In this document: positions 16,917 to 25,895 of the stretch, in pieces | How positions within the stretch are numbered: position 1 is the first letter of the stretch | How the letters are laid out: every line of letters begins with the position of its first letter | Assembly: GCA_028877215.1 (NCBI GenBank) | Contig: JAPPFJ010000029.1 | Location: forward strand, 1-64,000 | Direction of reading: 5' to 3' | DNA: 64,000 bases | Source of the DNA: Gemmatimonadota bacterium | GTDB lineage: Bacteria > Latescibacterota > UBA2968 > GCA-2709665 | Notes under the pieces: model-generated | What the model was told of the DNA's origin: nothing | Databases searched by the model: none | Seen by the model: the letters and a program-made list of their open reading frames with translations, nothing else | Program-made: the position numbers and the translations under genes

Positions 16917-18632
16917 TCACTTGAGATAAAGCAGCCTCTGCGTCTGCACCCCACCCGGATAACTCAGCCTGGCGATATATAACCCTGTGGACAGCAACGC
17001 ACCCCCTTCGTTTCTGGCGTCCCACGCGATTCGATAAGTACCTGCTCCGTGAACGACGTCCACAAGCGTCCTCACAGGTTGGCCCAATACGTTGTAAATC
17101 ACCAGTCGAACCGGGCCAGGACTTGCCAGACGATACGTAAGTATGGTAGAACTGTTGAACGGGTTCGGCGAACCTGGAGACAGGCCGCTCTCAATTGAGA
17201 TCGCAGGCTTGGCGGCCGCGACCGGGTTTGATCGAGACAGGGAATCAACGCGCATAACTCTGGCACTCCCGTTCAAAATAAGTTCCAAAGTCAGACGACT
17301 GCCGGAATTCAATGGGATGCTGTTCCATTGGCCAACAACTTCGTTTCTCATAATTGCCCGTGCCCGATAGTAACCCGTCACACTACGTGTGCTTGATATG
17401 GACAAGGATATCTGGCTGTTGGCGTCCACAAACGCATTCCAGAGATAATTGGCCGGTTGACCGGAAATAGACCGAGAAAACTCGATTGCCGCCCCTTCTA
17501 CGATGTCGCCAAAAATCGTGGCCTCCACTTCTGTTCTCGTTAAAGAGGCAAAGTCAGATTCACTTAAATAGAAACCTGACCCGATTATAATGGTATGCGG
17601 TCTCAAACTGAATTTGCGGGCATAGCCGATTTTTGGAATATCCGCACGGTCTGTGGCGTCCGTGGGGTCGTCGAAGTAATACTCGACAAACCCACCTTCC
17701 GCACTTACGTTCGCCGCTTGAATTACCTGGTTCAGGATAAATTTCCCGGTGACTGCATCGCGGACAGTTGGGACTAAGGGCCGAAATTCAAATCGGTCCG
17801 GAAACGCGCCGTGGAAAAGAATGAACCTGCTGCTTGCGTTTAGAATATAAAGATATACGGAGTCATGTTGCCAGGGTCCGTTTGGATCTCGCAACGCAAC
17901 CCTGAACTGCGAAAACGCGATCAGACCGGGCAGCGAAAGGATGGTTCTTCCGGCCTCGTTGACGAATTCCTTCAGGGTCGCCCGATCCACCACGTCTTTG
18001 GCGGTAACTGACGGATTGCCCGGATCTACGGTTTCGTCGGCAAAGGGAACCAGATGTTCTTCACCAATGTCGAGACCGGCAATCCATATATAAGGGAACA
18101 TCTCTTGTTCCTCTCCAAACTGGACTACCGTATAACCAGCCGCGCCCCCGACATCAAAGTATCCGCCCTCTTTAGATGCAGCGACCGCAAGAGTGGCAAA
18201 CATGTTTTGAAAATCAACCAGTTCACTTGGATCGACTTCCAGTGCTTGAAGGACAGCAGTGTAGATTTCAGGTTTTAGCATCCTGCCAGACAGGCCCATG
18301 GACTTGGCGTGCTGAAATATCCGGCCGTCCGGTGTCAGGAAAACAAGGTAAGTGGAGTCTGAATGCCAGGCACTGTCATTTTGCCGAGTGAGGCATTGAA
18401 AATACAGAGATGCCGTTATGGTTGGGACGTCCTGGTGCAAGGCCCTGTATTTATCCAATGAGGCCCACATGAATTCCTTCAAGGTTGCTTCGCCACTTTC
18501 CACCTGCTGTGCCGTTGTAGCCGGATCAGGGTCAATGGTCAAGCCTTCCGGCGGAGTTCCACAACTTACCTGTGCTGAGACATTGGGTGAGTTGAACAAC
18601 ACGAACAAGCCTATAAGCGCGAGTCTGTACAT
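16917..18632 (-). CDS. secreted double-Cache protein with C-terminal sorting tail
   Basis: 571 aa starting MYRLALIGLFVLFNSPNVSAQ, a clear signal peptide. Two tandem Cache-like repeats follow, each beginning ATLKEF. The first contains STYLVFLTPDGRIF and GGYFDVGGAAGY; the second contains SVYLYILNASSRFILF and GFVEYYFDD...IIGSGFYL. A beta-rich linker leads to a C-terminal domain of about 85 aa: SPNPFNSSTILTYRL, VIYNVLGQPVRTL, ending ARLSYPGGVQTQRLLYLK. This is the FlgD-like/Por secretion tail common in FCB bacteria. Cache domains bind small ligands, usually in membrane sensors; here the domain is exported with no membrane segment. The start at 18632 gives the signal peptide; upstream in-frame sequence lacks one. 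Confidence 0.85.
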   Translation of the reverse strand: MYRLALIGLFVLFNSPNVSAQVSCGTPPEGLTIDPDPATTAQQVESGEATLKEFMWASLDKYRALHQDVPTITASLYFQCLTRQNDSAWHSDSTYLVFLTPDGRIFQHAKSMGLSGRMLKPEIYTAVLQALEVDPSELVDFQNMFATLAVAASKEGGYFDVGGAAGYTVVQFGEEQEMFPYIWIAGLDIGEEHLVPFADETVDPGNPSVTAKDVVDRATLKEFVNEAGRTILSLPGLIAFSQFRVALRDPNGPWQHDSVYLYILNASSRFILFHGAFPDRFEFRPLVPTVRDAVTGKFILNQVIQAANVSAEGGFVEYYFDDPTDATDRADIPKIGYARKFSLRPHTIIIGSGFYLSESDFASLTRTEVEATIFGDIVEGAAIEFSRSISGQPANYLWNAFVDANSQISLSISSTRSVTGYYRARAIMRNEVVGQWNSIPLNSGSRLTLELILNGSARVMRVDSLSRSNPVAAAKPAISIESGLSPGSPNPFNSSTILTYRLASPGPVRLVIYNVLGQPVRTLVDVVHGAGTYRIAWDARNEGGALLSTGLYIARLSYPGGVQTQRLLYLK

Positions 18633-18902
18633 TACAACCCTCACCGTAAAAAATGGATGACGAGGCACGGGACTAATTTGTGATAAAATAGTGAATTTAC
18701 ATTTTTTTGCGAGAAAAAAACAGATCCGGGGATAATCCACCGGGCTTTTTTCGCAGTAACCATTTTATTTTTGTGACGATCACTAATAGAAGACTTACAT
18801 TGACATATCTGGACGAGCTATTTGGGGTGCGTTAATCGGATGGACTCAAGGAGAAACACAGTAGAACGCGGATTTTGAAATGGGGCCAAAAAGGAGAGGA
18901 AA

Positions 18903-19085
18903 ATGAAAAACGCAAGCAGATATCCAAAGGGTTGGGAGGAGGACCGTGTCCGGCGCCTTCTGGAACATTACGAGTCACAGACAGAAGACGAAGCAGCGGC
19001 GGAGGATGAAGCGGTATTGGAGGATAAATGCCAGACGTTGATGGCAATTCCTGAGGAAATCTTAAAATTACCAAAAACGACTTAA
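18903..19085 (+). CDS. small acidic protein (possible antitoxin-like)
   Basis: 60 aa with a strong AAGGAGAGG ribosome binding site. The sequence starts MKNASRYPKGWEEDRVRRLL and continues with an acidic helix (ESQTEDEAAAEDEAVLED). I recall similar short proteins of this pattern scattered in environmental genomes, often beside small toxins. No toxin gene follows here; two hairpins come directly after. Antitoxin is only a guess. The composition and ribosome binding site argue that it is translated. Confidence 0.55.
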   Translation: MKNASRYPKGWEEDRVRRLLEHYESQTEDEAAAEDEAVLEDKCQTLMAIPEEILKLPKTT

Positions 19086-19130
19086 AAATCCCGGCATCTT
19101 GTATTGCGTACTGGACTTCCCGATCAGTAC

Positions 19131-19172
19131 GGCAAACCGCTCAGTCACAATTCAATGACTGAGCGGTTTGCC
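19131..19172 (+). terminator. perfect 17-bp hairpin
   Basis: GGCAAACCGCTCAGTCA (19131-19147) is perfectly repeated inverted at 19156-19172, with an 8-nt loop. No long T run follows. It lies 46 bp after the small gene at 18903, so it probably ends or protects that transcript. Confidence 0.6.
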
Positions 19173-19187
19173 GTTCCAGGCTGTTTA

Positions 19188-19222
19188 AAACCCGCTGGAT
19201 AGAATTCTTATCCAGCGGGTTT
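19188..19222. terminator. 14-bp hairpin, likely bidirectional terminator
   Basis: AAACCCGCTGGATA (19188-19201) pairs with TATCCAGCGGGTTT (19209-19222), with a 7-nt loop. T and A tracts flank the stem on both strands. It lies between the convergent ends of the genes at 18903 and 19231, so it can serve both directions. Confidence 0.6.
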
Positions 19223-19230
19223 GATTGAGT

Positions 19231-19542
19231 CTAATTATCGCTGGCTGCAATTGAAGCCGACGAAACTCCTATATGACGCTTAATGGCTGAAAGATCCTTT
19301 CTTAACGCCGAAAAATCTCCTTTCAACGCTGAAAGATCTCCCTTCAACACTGAGAAATCTCCCCTCAACGCCGAAAGATCTCCCCTCAACGCTGAAAGAT
19401 CCTTCTTTATGACTAAAACATCCTTTTCTATGCTATCAAGTCGTCCATCTATGCTTGAAGCATAAAGCAGCAAAGGAGTAAGAATAGCCATTATAGCCAT
19501 AATTGCTGCTGCATTTTCTCTTAGCCATTTCATAGACATCAC
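19231..19542 (-). CDS. membrane-anchored coiled-coil protein with 21-nt repeats
   Basis: About 103 aa. An N-terminal membrane segment (AAAIMAIMAILTPLLLYASS) is followed by a coiled coil made of seven-residue repeats of the type DLSALRG/DFSALKG. AAGGAAG precedes GTG/ATG starts at 19542, 19539 and 19533; any may be used. The coiled coil is encoded by tandem 21-nt units (19287-19412). No family recognised. It may be a membrane-bound spacer or scaffold. Confidence 0.6.
   Translation of the reverse strand: MMSMKWLRENAAAIMAIMAILTPLLLYASSIDGRLDSIEKDVLVIKKDLSALRGDLSALRGDFSVLKGDLSALKGDFSALRKDLSAIKRHIGVSSASIAASDN
19287..19412. repeat. 21-nt tandem repeat (about 6 units)
   Basis: Six consecutive 21-nt units begin CTGAAAGATC or CCGAAAGATC; a seventh is degenerate. 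They are in frame with the coiled-coil gene, and each unit encodes one seven-residue heptad. Units differ at few positions, which points to recent unit duplication. Confidence 0.75.
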
Positions 19543-19751
19543 TTCCTTAATTTATAGCAAATATACAAGGACTAAATCCAACGGACAAATCAAAAGTGTC
19601 CGTAACCAGATTTCCCTTGACTCGAAGCGGATCTTGGCTTTCCTTCCTTGTCTGGTAAACGAACACCGGTGGTATGGTTTACCGTTGCCATTGGTTATTG
19701 CGATTCAGCGAATTCATGACGTCCCGTTCACTCGACCTCGCGGCGCGATGA

Positions 19752-19779
19752 CGGAAGAACCATGACGGAGGTTCTTCCG
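19752..19779 (+). other. stem-loop upstream of ether-lipid cluster
   Basis: CGGAAGAACC (19752-19761) pairs with GGTTCTTCCG (19770-19779) with an 8-nt loop, about 60 bp before the acyl-CoA reductase start. No T run follows. It could be a leader structure or an operator. The rest of the 297-bp gap 19543-19839 shows nothing else I can name. Confidence 0.4.
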
Positions 19780-19839
19780 GAATCCTGCGCCTGGCTTATG
19801 AGGTAGGGGAAACGGGTTTTTTGTCCACGTCGGGATGAT

Positions 19840-21516
19840 ATGAAGTCCATTGCAGAGTATCTCAGCGGCAAGACGCTATTTGTAACCGGCGCGACGGGCT
19901 TTCTGGCGAAGGGATTCGTGGAGAAGATCCTGTTTTCCGCGCCCGAGGTGGCGCGGATCTATCTCCTGATCCGGCCGCGGTCGCGCTCCAACGGCCAGCT
20001 TGTCTCCGACGTGGAACGTCTGGAGACCGAAATCCTTCAGTCCCGCGCGTTCGAAAGGCTGCGTGAGAGGTGGGGTGGGGCGTTCCCCGCCGTGATGGCG
20101 GATAAGCTCGTCGCGGTCGCCGGCGATCTGACCGAAGACGGACTGGGGATTGCCTCCGATCAGCGCGAGCGCCTTGTTGAGGACGTCGACTTTGTCGTCA
20201 ATTTCGCCGGAACGGTTGTATTCGACGAGCCAATCGACAGCGCCCTCGAGCAGAATGCAATGGGCGCCGCCCGCGTCGTCGCCTTCGCGAAGGCCTGCCG
20301 GAAAGCCGCGCTCGTTCATGTATCAACCGCTTACGTGAGCGGAAAGCGCACCGGCCGGATACCCGAAGCGCCGTTTCCCCAGGACAGGAGCGTTTCGGAC
20401 CTCATCAACGGAAGCGCCGCCGGCTTCGACCTGCAGGACGAGATCGACGCCATCCGGGTTTTCACCCGGGAAGTCGAGGAGGCATCCAGAAAGCCCGACC
20501 TCGAGGCGGCGTTCCTGAAGCATCTCCGGCGGCAGGACCGTGGAAAACGCGTTACCGACTACCGGAAGGCGCACCAGGTTGAAGCCCTTCGCCAGCGCTG
20601 GATCCGGAAGCAACTGGTAGACGAAGGGATGCGGCGTGCGAGGCGCCACGGCTGGAACGACAGCTACACGCTCACCAAGGCGATGGGTGAGCAGCTGATC
20701 GTGAAGTCTCGGGGAGACCTTCCAACGGCCATCGTCCGGCCGTCAATCGTGGAGAGCAGCCTCGAGGACCCGGAACCCGGCTGGGTGGAGGATTTGAAAG
20801 TCGCCGACCCGCTGATCGTCCACTACGGCAAGGGCCGGCTGTCGAATTTCCCGATCGATCCCGGAATTGTGCTGGATATCATACCCGTCGACGTCCTGAA
20901 CAACGCCGTTACGGCGGTTCTTCCACAGGTACACGGGTCGGAGGAGATGAAGGTCTACCACGTGGCCTCGGGTTCGCAGAATCCGGTTCTGGCGAGTGAA
21001 ATGGTCGAGCTTGTTTACGGGTATTTCAAATCTTCGCCCATGCACGACCGAAGCGGGCGGCCCATCGACGTCAGGCCCTGGCAGTTCATCAGCCAGCGGC
21101 GGTTCCGTTGTCTGGTCGCACTGAAGTACAAGCTTCCTCTGAGCATGTTGAAGGCGGCCGTGGACTATCTGCCCGCACGATGGGTTTCCCGTTACAGGCG
21201 CCGGGTAACCGGCATGGAGGCCGTTCTGGTGCGGCTTGAGTCCCTGGTCGATACCTATTGTGGGTACACCCACCTCGATTGCGAGTTCGAAACGGAAAAT
21301 ACGCGCCGGCTGTACCAGGCGCTGAATCCCGAAGATCAGAAGGTGTTCAACTTCGACGTGACGCGCATCAACTGGCCGGAGTACATCCAGGAGATCCACA
21401 TCCCGGGATTGAAACACCATGTATTGAAAGAGGGGGATGGGGCGGTTTCCGTGGTGGCCGCCAATACCGACGGGCCGCACGTGAGGTTTGGGGTTCAGGA
21501 TCGTCATCAGTCGTGA
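19840..21516 (+). CDS. fatty acyl-CoA reductase (alcohol-forming type)
   Basis: 558 aa protein of the extended-SDR fatty acyl-CoA reductase family. These enzymes reduce acyl-CoA (or acyl-ACP) with NADPH to fatty alcohol. The cofactor loop is TGATGFLAKGF (about residues 16-26). VHVSTAYVSG near 160 and the catalytic YTLTKAMGE (YxxxK) near 274 are intact, followed by IVRPSIVESS. The C-terminal part matches the region carrying the FAR_C domain in eukaryotic FARs. It is first of four same-strand genes. With alkyl-DHAP synthase downstream, fatty alcohol for ether-lipid synthesis is the likely product; wax-ester synthesis is an alternative. Confidence 0.87.
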   Translation: MKSIAEYLSGKTLFVTGATGFLAKGFVEKILFSAPEVARIYLLIRPRSRSNGQLVSDVERLETEILQSRAFERLRERWGGAFPAVMADKLVAVAGDLTEDGLGIASDQRERLVEDVDFVVNFAGTVVFDEPIDSALEQNAMGAARVVAFAKACRKAALVHVSTAYVSGKRTGRIPEAPFPQDRSVSDLINGSAAGFDLQDEIDAIRVFTREVEEASRKPDLEAAFLKHLRRQDRGKRVTDYRKAHQVEALRQRWIRKQLVDEGMRRARRHGWNDSYTLTKAMGEQLIVKSRGDLPTAIVRPSIVESSLEDPEPGWVEDLKVADPLIVHYGKGRLSNFPIDPGIVLDIIPVDVLNNAVTAVLPQVHGSEEMKVYHVASGSQNPVLASEMVELVYGYFKSSPMHDRSGRPIDVRPWQFISQRRFRCLVALKYKLPLSMLKAAVDYLPARWVSRYRRRVTGMEAVLVRLESLVDTYCGYTHLDCEFETENTRRLYQALNPEDQKVFNFDVTRINWPEYIQEIHIPGLKHHVLKEGDGAVSVVAANTDGPHVRFGVQDRHQS

Positions 21517-21597
21517 GTTTACCCGACAGGGATGCGAACGGGGCGAATCCGAACCAGGCATAGGCGGTCTTTCGGCCTCTTCCACGACAGGCGATTT

Positions 21598-23538
21598 ATG
21601 GATCGAAACAAGAAAATCCCCCTGCACCAGCTGCTGTTGCGGGATCCGGACGGACTGCGTGCAGCATATGATCAGGCTGCCTCGGAGTTGATGGAAGCGG
21701 TCCGGCCCGAAGGCTATTTCGAGGGCTGGACGGCCGAGGAGCTGACGTGGCCGTCCCACGGCGTGGATCAGATCGGCCTTGAAGGACTGCTTAAGCGCGC
21801 GCGAATCGTGGATGCGATTTATAACGGCGTCCCGGCGTTGCGGGACCGGCGTCTCAGGGAGGCGCACGACCATTTCATTGAATTGACGCCGGCTTACCAC
21901 GAGGGGAACCGGATCTACCTGCGGCTGCGGGATGAGTTTGTCGGCAGCGGCGCAGGAACGGGCTCGGATTTCCTGAAGCTGTACCAGTCTCTCTACGTTG
22001 AGGCACTTGCGAAAGGCGACGATTTCTCTCCCGACCTGGCCGAGACAGCGCTGGCACAGGCCAGGATTTCGCGGGTACCGCTGTCCCACGCCAGGGCCGT
22101 TGCGGAAGCGCTGCCCACCGTGGAAACGGACGAAGATCCGCGTTGGCGGTTCGAATACTCCTGCGACGTGAATGGCGAAACATGGAATGGCACCCTCCGT
22201 GAACTCCTGGAAAACGTGGCGCAGCGGACGTTGCACCTGATTTCCGCCGGGGAGCTTCTCGCCACGCGCTACAACACGTACAATAATCTGGGATGGTTCG
22301 GCAGTTCGGTATGGAAGGTGGTCGCGGACGCCGATGTGCGGTTGCATCAGATGGAGGATTCGGACGCGGAGGGCCTGGCGGCCCTGAAGGCCGAAGTCAA
22401 CCTGTGCCGGAGTATGCTCGTGGAGTTTCTCGCGGCACACCGGGAGGACCCCGCCCGGCTGAGGCCTGAGAACTACTGGTACGGGCAGCCGTACAGTTAT
22501 CTGACTCGGGATATGATCGATCTGAGCGTCCGGATTGTTGACGCGGTGAATTCGGCGGTTGGGAACGGGGACGGTTCGGCTGAAGTGGCGCTGCCTCCGT
22601 TGCTGGCCGGTTCCCATACGGGTCGATTCCTGGAATATGCTCACGTCGGCGTAACGGAGGAACTGACGTCCTTCCAGCGCAAAATCCGGATGTTGCGGTG
22701 GGCGAGGCGCTGCTGGCGGGTCGGGCGTAGCCGGAAACGCATCGCAGAGGAGGATCTCGCGCCGTCAATGCGGCATGAGCGCGCGTGGGAGGTCTGGCTG
22801 GACTGGTCCCGCGACACGATGAAAGCCTTCGGCATCCGGCTGGAAGTGACGATAGCCCCGATGTTCCGGACACTTGTCAGGGAGATGGACCTTTCCCGTG
22901 GCGGCCAGAGGATCCTGTTTCTGCCTTCCCACCAGAGCATGCTGGAGCACTTCGTTGTATTTTCGGTTTTCAATGACCCGTTGTTTCTGGATGCGATGGG
23001 GTGGGACCGTTCCCGCCCGGTGGTTCAGCTGGCCCGGACGGGACTGGCGAAATCGACGTCCGTGAAGATCGGATCCCGCGAGATCAGCATCTTCGGAATG
23101 TCCCCTGACAAATTCGACAGGATGTTCGAAACCGTGGACGGCTTTATCACCAGAGACAGCGTCGATATCTCATCCCATACGATTCCACGCATCCTGCAGG
23201 AGATGGAACGCCGTCCCGGTGTGATCTATCCGATGGGAACAACGGCTTCGTTCGACGTACAGCTGTTCCCGCTCCAACACGCGCTGTTCGCGAAGCTCCC
23301 CCAGGACGTGGTGATGATTCCCATCGTCTTTCGGGGCAGCCACGCGCTATGGCCGAAGTGCCCGGCGCGTAATTTGAATATCAATCCGGGTGTGATCGAG
23401 GCGGTGATCCTGCCCCCTATGCCGGGCGAGACCACGTTGCTGCCCCGACGCCGGTCGCTGCGAATCCAGCTGGAAGCCGCCAACCTGCTCCAGGCGGTGC
23501 ATATTTCCAATCTGCTGAACCCGGAGCCGTCCCGGTGA
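21598..23538 (+). CDS. PlsB/GNPAT-type glycerophosphate or DHAP acyltransferase
   Basis: 646 aa, close in size to PlsB (about 800) and GNPAT (about 680). An alpha-helical N-terminal half precedes the acyltransferase domain. Block I is FLPSHQSMLEHFVVF, an HX4E in place of the usual HX4D. GVIYPMGTTASFD stands where FPEGTRS is usual, and VMIPIVFRGSH is the block IV region. PlsB acylates glycerol-3-phosphate and GNPAT acylates dihydroxyacetone phosphate. The next gene is AGPS, so DHAP is the favoured acceptor (inference). ATG 21598 is chosen; upstream frame sequence overlaps the preceding gene's tail region. Element D lies about 90 bp after its stop. Confidence 0.75.
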   Translation: MDRNKKIPLHQLLLRDPDGLRAAYDQAASELMEAVRPEGYFEGWTAEELTWPSHGVDQIGLEGLLKRARIVDAIYNGVPALRDRRLREAHDHFIELTPAYHEGNRIYLRLRDEFVGSGAGTGSDFLKLYQSLYVEALAKGDDFSPDLAETALAQARISRVPLSHARAVAEALPTVETDEDPRWRFEYSCDVNGETWNGTLRELLENVAQRTLHLISAGELLATRYNTYNNLGWFGSSVWKVVADADVRLHQMEDSDAEGLAALKAEVNLCRSMLVEFLAAHREDPARLRPENYWYGQPYSYLTRDMIDLSVRIVDAVNSAVGNGDGSAEVALPPLLAGSHTGRFLEYAHVGVTEELTSFQRKIRMLRWARRCWRVGRSRKRIAEEDLAPSMRHERAWEVWLDWSRDTMKAFGIRLEVTIAPMFRTLVREMDLSRGGQRILFLPSHQSMLEHFVVFSVFNDPLFLDAMGWDRSRPVVQLARTGLAKSTSVKIGSREISIFGMSPDKFDRMFETVDGFITRDSVDISSHTIPRILQEMERRPGVIYPMGTTASFDVQLFPLQHALFAKLPQDVVMIPIVFRGSHALWPKCPARNLNINPGVIEAVILPPMPGETTLLPRRRSLRIQLEAANLLQAVHISNLLNPEPSR

Positions 23539-23630
23539 TGCGTCGGGACGTCCCGAACAACCGTCATTGAATTTCGCTGTCGCATTCGTAAACGGCACGG
23601 CCGTTAGCCTCAATTGGAAAATAGGCGAAA

Positions 23631-23790
23631 GTCAAATTGGCCACAAAAAGCCTGAATGCGGGTAGAGGTTAGAGGGAAGACGGTAGAAGAAACCCTTGCC
23701 CGCTACCCTATTCCTTCTTGCCTCCGGCAGGAGAAAATACTCCACAAGGCAGGAAATCTCTCCCCTCTACCGTCTCCCGTCTACCCGAAT
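23631..23790. repeat. heptanucleotide-armed hairpin element D
   Basis: It starts GTCAAATTGGCCACAAAAAG and then GGGTAGAGGTTAGAGG, with a core ending CAAGGCAGGAAATCTC and a right arm CTACCGTCTCCCGTCTACC. Orientation is opposite to A, B, C and F. It occupies most of the 403 bp between the acyltransferase and AGPS genes; the remaining part (23791-23941) is an AT-richer stretch that could hold a promoter for AGPS. Confidence 0.78.
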
Positions 23791-23941
23791 CTGAGGGGCC
23801 CCTGGGAGAGGTCCTGTTCACTTCCAGTGTCTGGCGTAACCTGGTAATCCGCAGTTTAATTGCATTTATCAACTTGCATATAGACGATTTAACGTCCCCG
23901 AAAGAAGACGAATCAAGGTTAGTGGTAAACGGGAGTCCGTT

Positions 23942-25792
23942 ATGCCTGACTGGGGAGTTGCAGCGATTGCCGTAGCCGTTTTCCTGGTATTTGCGCACCT
24001 GTCGAACCGGAGGCGAGCCGGAGACGAACCGGATGATTTCTTCGATCATTCGGAAGGGGAACGGTTCCCCCACAAGTGGGGATACACGGATACGCGCTTC
24101 GAGTTTGTAGACGATCGGACGGTGAAGGTAACCGGGAGCAGGTACCCGATTTCGGGGTATCGGATGCCGTTTCTGCTGGACTTTGTGGAGGACGTGTTGG
24201 GGATTACAATCCGGCGGGAAGACTCGTACGCGGAACGCGAGGACGTCGAGGCGCCCGAGCCGAATCTCGACGCCGCTTTCGGCAACGCGCTGAAAGAACG
24301 GTTCGGAGACGGGCAGGTTTCATTCGATTCCAAAACCAGGCTCGTGCACAGCCACGGGCAGCTGAGCGTTGAAGAAGTGTACCGGGTGATGTACGGGGAT
24401 TCGCTGTCCAAGCTGGTCGATCTGGTGTTCTATCCGGAGGAAGAGGCCGATGTAAAGGCCATGATCGACCTGGCTAACGAGCACGACGTCTGCCTGGTGC
24501 CCTACGGCGGAGGGACGAATGTGAGCGGGGCGCTGGCGTGTCCGCCCGACGAGCGGCGCACGATTGTGTCCGTGGATATGCGGCGGATGGACCGGGTGCT
24601 GTGGATCGACGAGGAGAATCTGCAGGCGTGCGTTGAAGCGGGCATTTCCGGAAAGTCGCTGGAGCGGGTATTGGGGGAGCGGGGGTATACGTCGGGGCAC
24701 GATCCCGACAGCGTGGAACTCTCCACGATGGGCGGGTGGATCTCAACCAACGCGAGCGGGATGAAGAAGAACCGTTACGGTAATATTGAGGATATTGTAC
24801 TCGAGGCGACGCTGGTGACGCCCACCGGGGAGATTGCGACCCGCGCGGTGACGCCCAGGAATTCCACGGGCGTTCAACCCAGGGGCCTGCTGTTCGGCAG
24901 CGAAGGCAATTTCGGAATCATCACCACGGCGGTAATCAAGATCCATCCGATCCCAGAGGCACGCAAGTACGGTTTTCTCGTGTTTCCGGCATTCGAGAAG
25001 GGCGTCGCGTACCTGAAGGCGCTCCGGCAGACCGGGATGCTGCCCGCGAGCATCCGCCTGCTTCACAACAACGAAGTTCGGTTCGGTCAGGCCCTGAAAC
25101 CGGAGCCGACGTTCTTAAAGGGCGTGAAAGAACGGATTCAGAAGTTCGTTCTGCACAAGATTCTTGGTTTCGATGAGATGAAGATGGCGGCATGTACCAT
25201 CGTGATGGAGGGCACTCCCGCCGAAGTCAGCCAGCAGAAACGCACCATCTTCAGCCTGGCGAAAGAATTCGGCGCAAAGAGCGGGGGCGCGAACAACGGC
25301 AGGAGAGGATACTCGCTTACCTTTGGCATCGCCTACATTCGGGACTTCCTGAATCAGTACGGTATTCTGGGCGAAACCTTTGAGACGTCGGTGCCCTGGG
25401 ACCGGATCCACCAGGTGTGCGATGCGGTCTCCGGCGAACTGGTCGCCCAGGCCGACAGGCACGGCGTACCCGGCAAACCCTTTCTCGGGTACAGGGTGAC
25501 GCAAACCTATCATACCGGCGTCTGCATCTATTTCACCATGGGCATCTACGGCAAGGGCCTGGAACAACCCGGCCGGACGTTTCACGCGATCGAACACCAG
25601 CTGCGGCAGGTTATCCTGGACAACGGGGGGTCGCTGTCGCACCACCACGGCGTTGGCAAGGTGAGAAGGGATTTCCTCCCGCAGATCCAGACCGATAACA
25701 GCATGCAGGTTATGCGCCAGGCGAAAAACGCGATGGATCCGAACAACATCTTCGGGATACGGAACGGCGTGTTTGGGGGAGCGGACCAGTAG
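23942..25792 (+). CDS. agpS: alkyldihydroxyacetonephosphate synthase (AGPS-type)
   Basis: 616 aa FAD enzyme that exchanges the acyl chain of acyl-DHAP for a fatty alcohol, forming the ether bond. An N-terminal membrane segment (about residues 4-20) is followed by the FAD-binding domain: VPYGGGTNVSGAL, GHDPDSVELSTMGGW and STNASGMKKNRYGNIED. Catalytic-domain signatures known from animal AGPS are present almost verbatim: LPASIRLLHNNEVRFGQALK (its Arg is the one mutated in human RCDP3), GYRVTQTYHTGVCIYFTMG (active Tyr region), the histidine loop SLSHHHGVGK (about residues 565-574) and AMDPNNIFG near the end. Similarity to the eukaryotic enzyme is much closer than to D-lactate or glycolate oxidases. 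A GGGAG ribosome binding site precedes the ATG. Confidence 0.92.
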   Translation: MPDWGVAAIAVAVFLVFAHLSNRRRAGDEPDDFFDHSEGERFPHKWGYTDTRFEFVDDRTVKVTGSRYPISGYRMPFLLDFVEDVLGITIRREDSYAEREDVEAPEPNLDAAFGNALKERFGDGQVSFDSKTRLVHSHGQLSVEEVYRVMYGDSLSKLVDLVFYPEEEADVKAMIDLANEHDVCLVPYGGGTNVSGALACPPDERRTIVSVDMRRMDRVLWIDEENLQACVEAGISGKSLERVLGERGYTSGHDPDSVELSTMGGWISTNASGMKKNRYGNIEDIVLEATLVTPTGEIATRAVTPRNSTGVQPRGLLFGSEGNFGIITTAVIKIHPIPEARKYGFLVFPAFEKGVAYLKALRQTGMLPASIRLLHNNEVRFGQALKPEPTFLKGVKERIQKFVLHKILGFDEMKMAACTIVMEGTPAEVSQQKRTIFSLAKEFGAKSGGANNGRRGYSLTFGIAYIRDFLNQYGILGETFETSVPWDRIHQVCDAVSGELVAQADRHGVPGKPFLGYRVTQTYHTGVCIYFTMGIYGKGLEQPGRTFHAIEHQLRQVILDNGGSLSHHHGVGKVRRDFLPQIQTDNSMQVMRQAKNAMDPNNIFGIRNGVFGGADQ

Positions 25793-25813
25793 GGGCAACC
25801 CTTGTGGTTGCCC
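25793..25813 (+). terminator. hairpin after agpS
   Basis: GGGCAACC (25793-25800) pairs with GGTTGCCC (25806-25813), directly after the agpS stop, followed by GCCTTTTGG. It resembles both a weak terminator and a common environmental repeat (GGGCAACC-type). A second widespread motif, TTTGTGTCTTCGTGCCTTTG, lies just downstream at about 25840-25859. Confidence 0.5.
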
Positions 25814-25895
25814 GCCTTTTGGCTGTTACCGGTTTCCCTTTGTGTCTTCGTGCCTTTGTGTGAGCGAAGGTTCAATCTGACCTGGAAGGTCGCGT

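Noticed and set aside
16727-16924. 65-codon frame between the amidotransferase and the Cache protein
   Set aside because: Weak start, no motif, and overlaps other short frames in the convergent spacer.
20743-22644. Long open frame on the minus strand opposite the reductase and acyltransferase genes
   Set aside because: It is the GC-rich antisense reading of two genes with clear motifs; its translation shows no domain.
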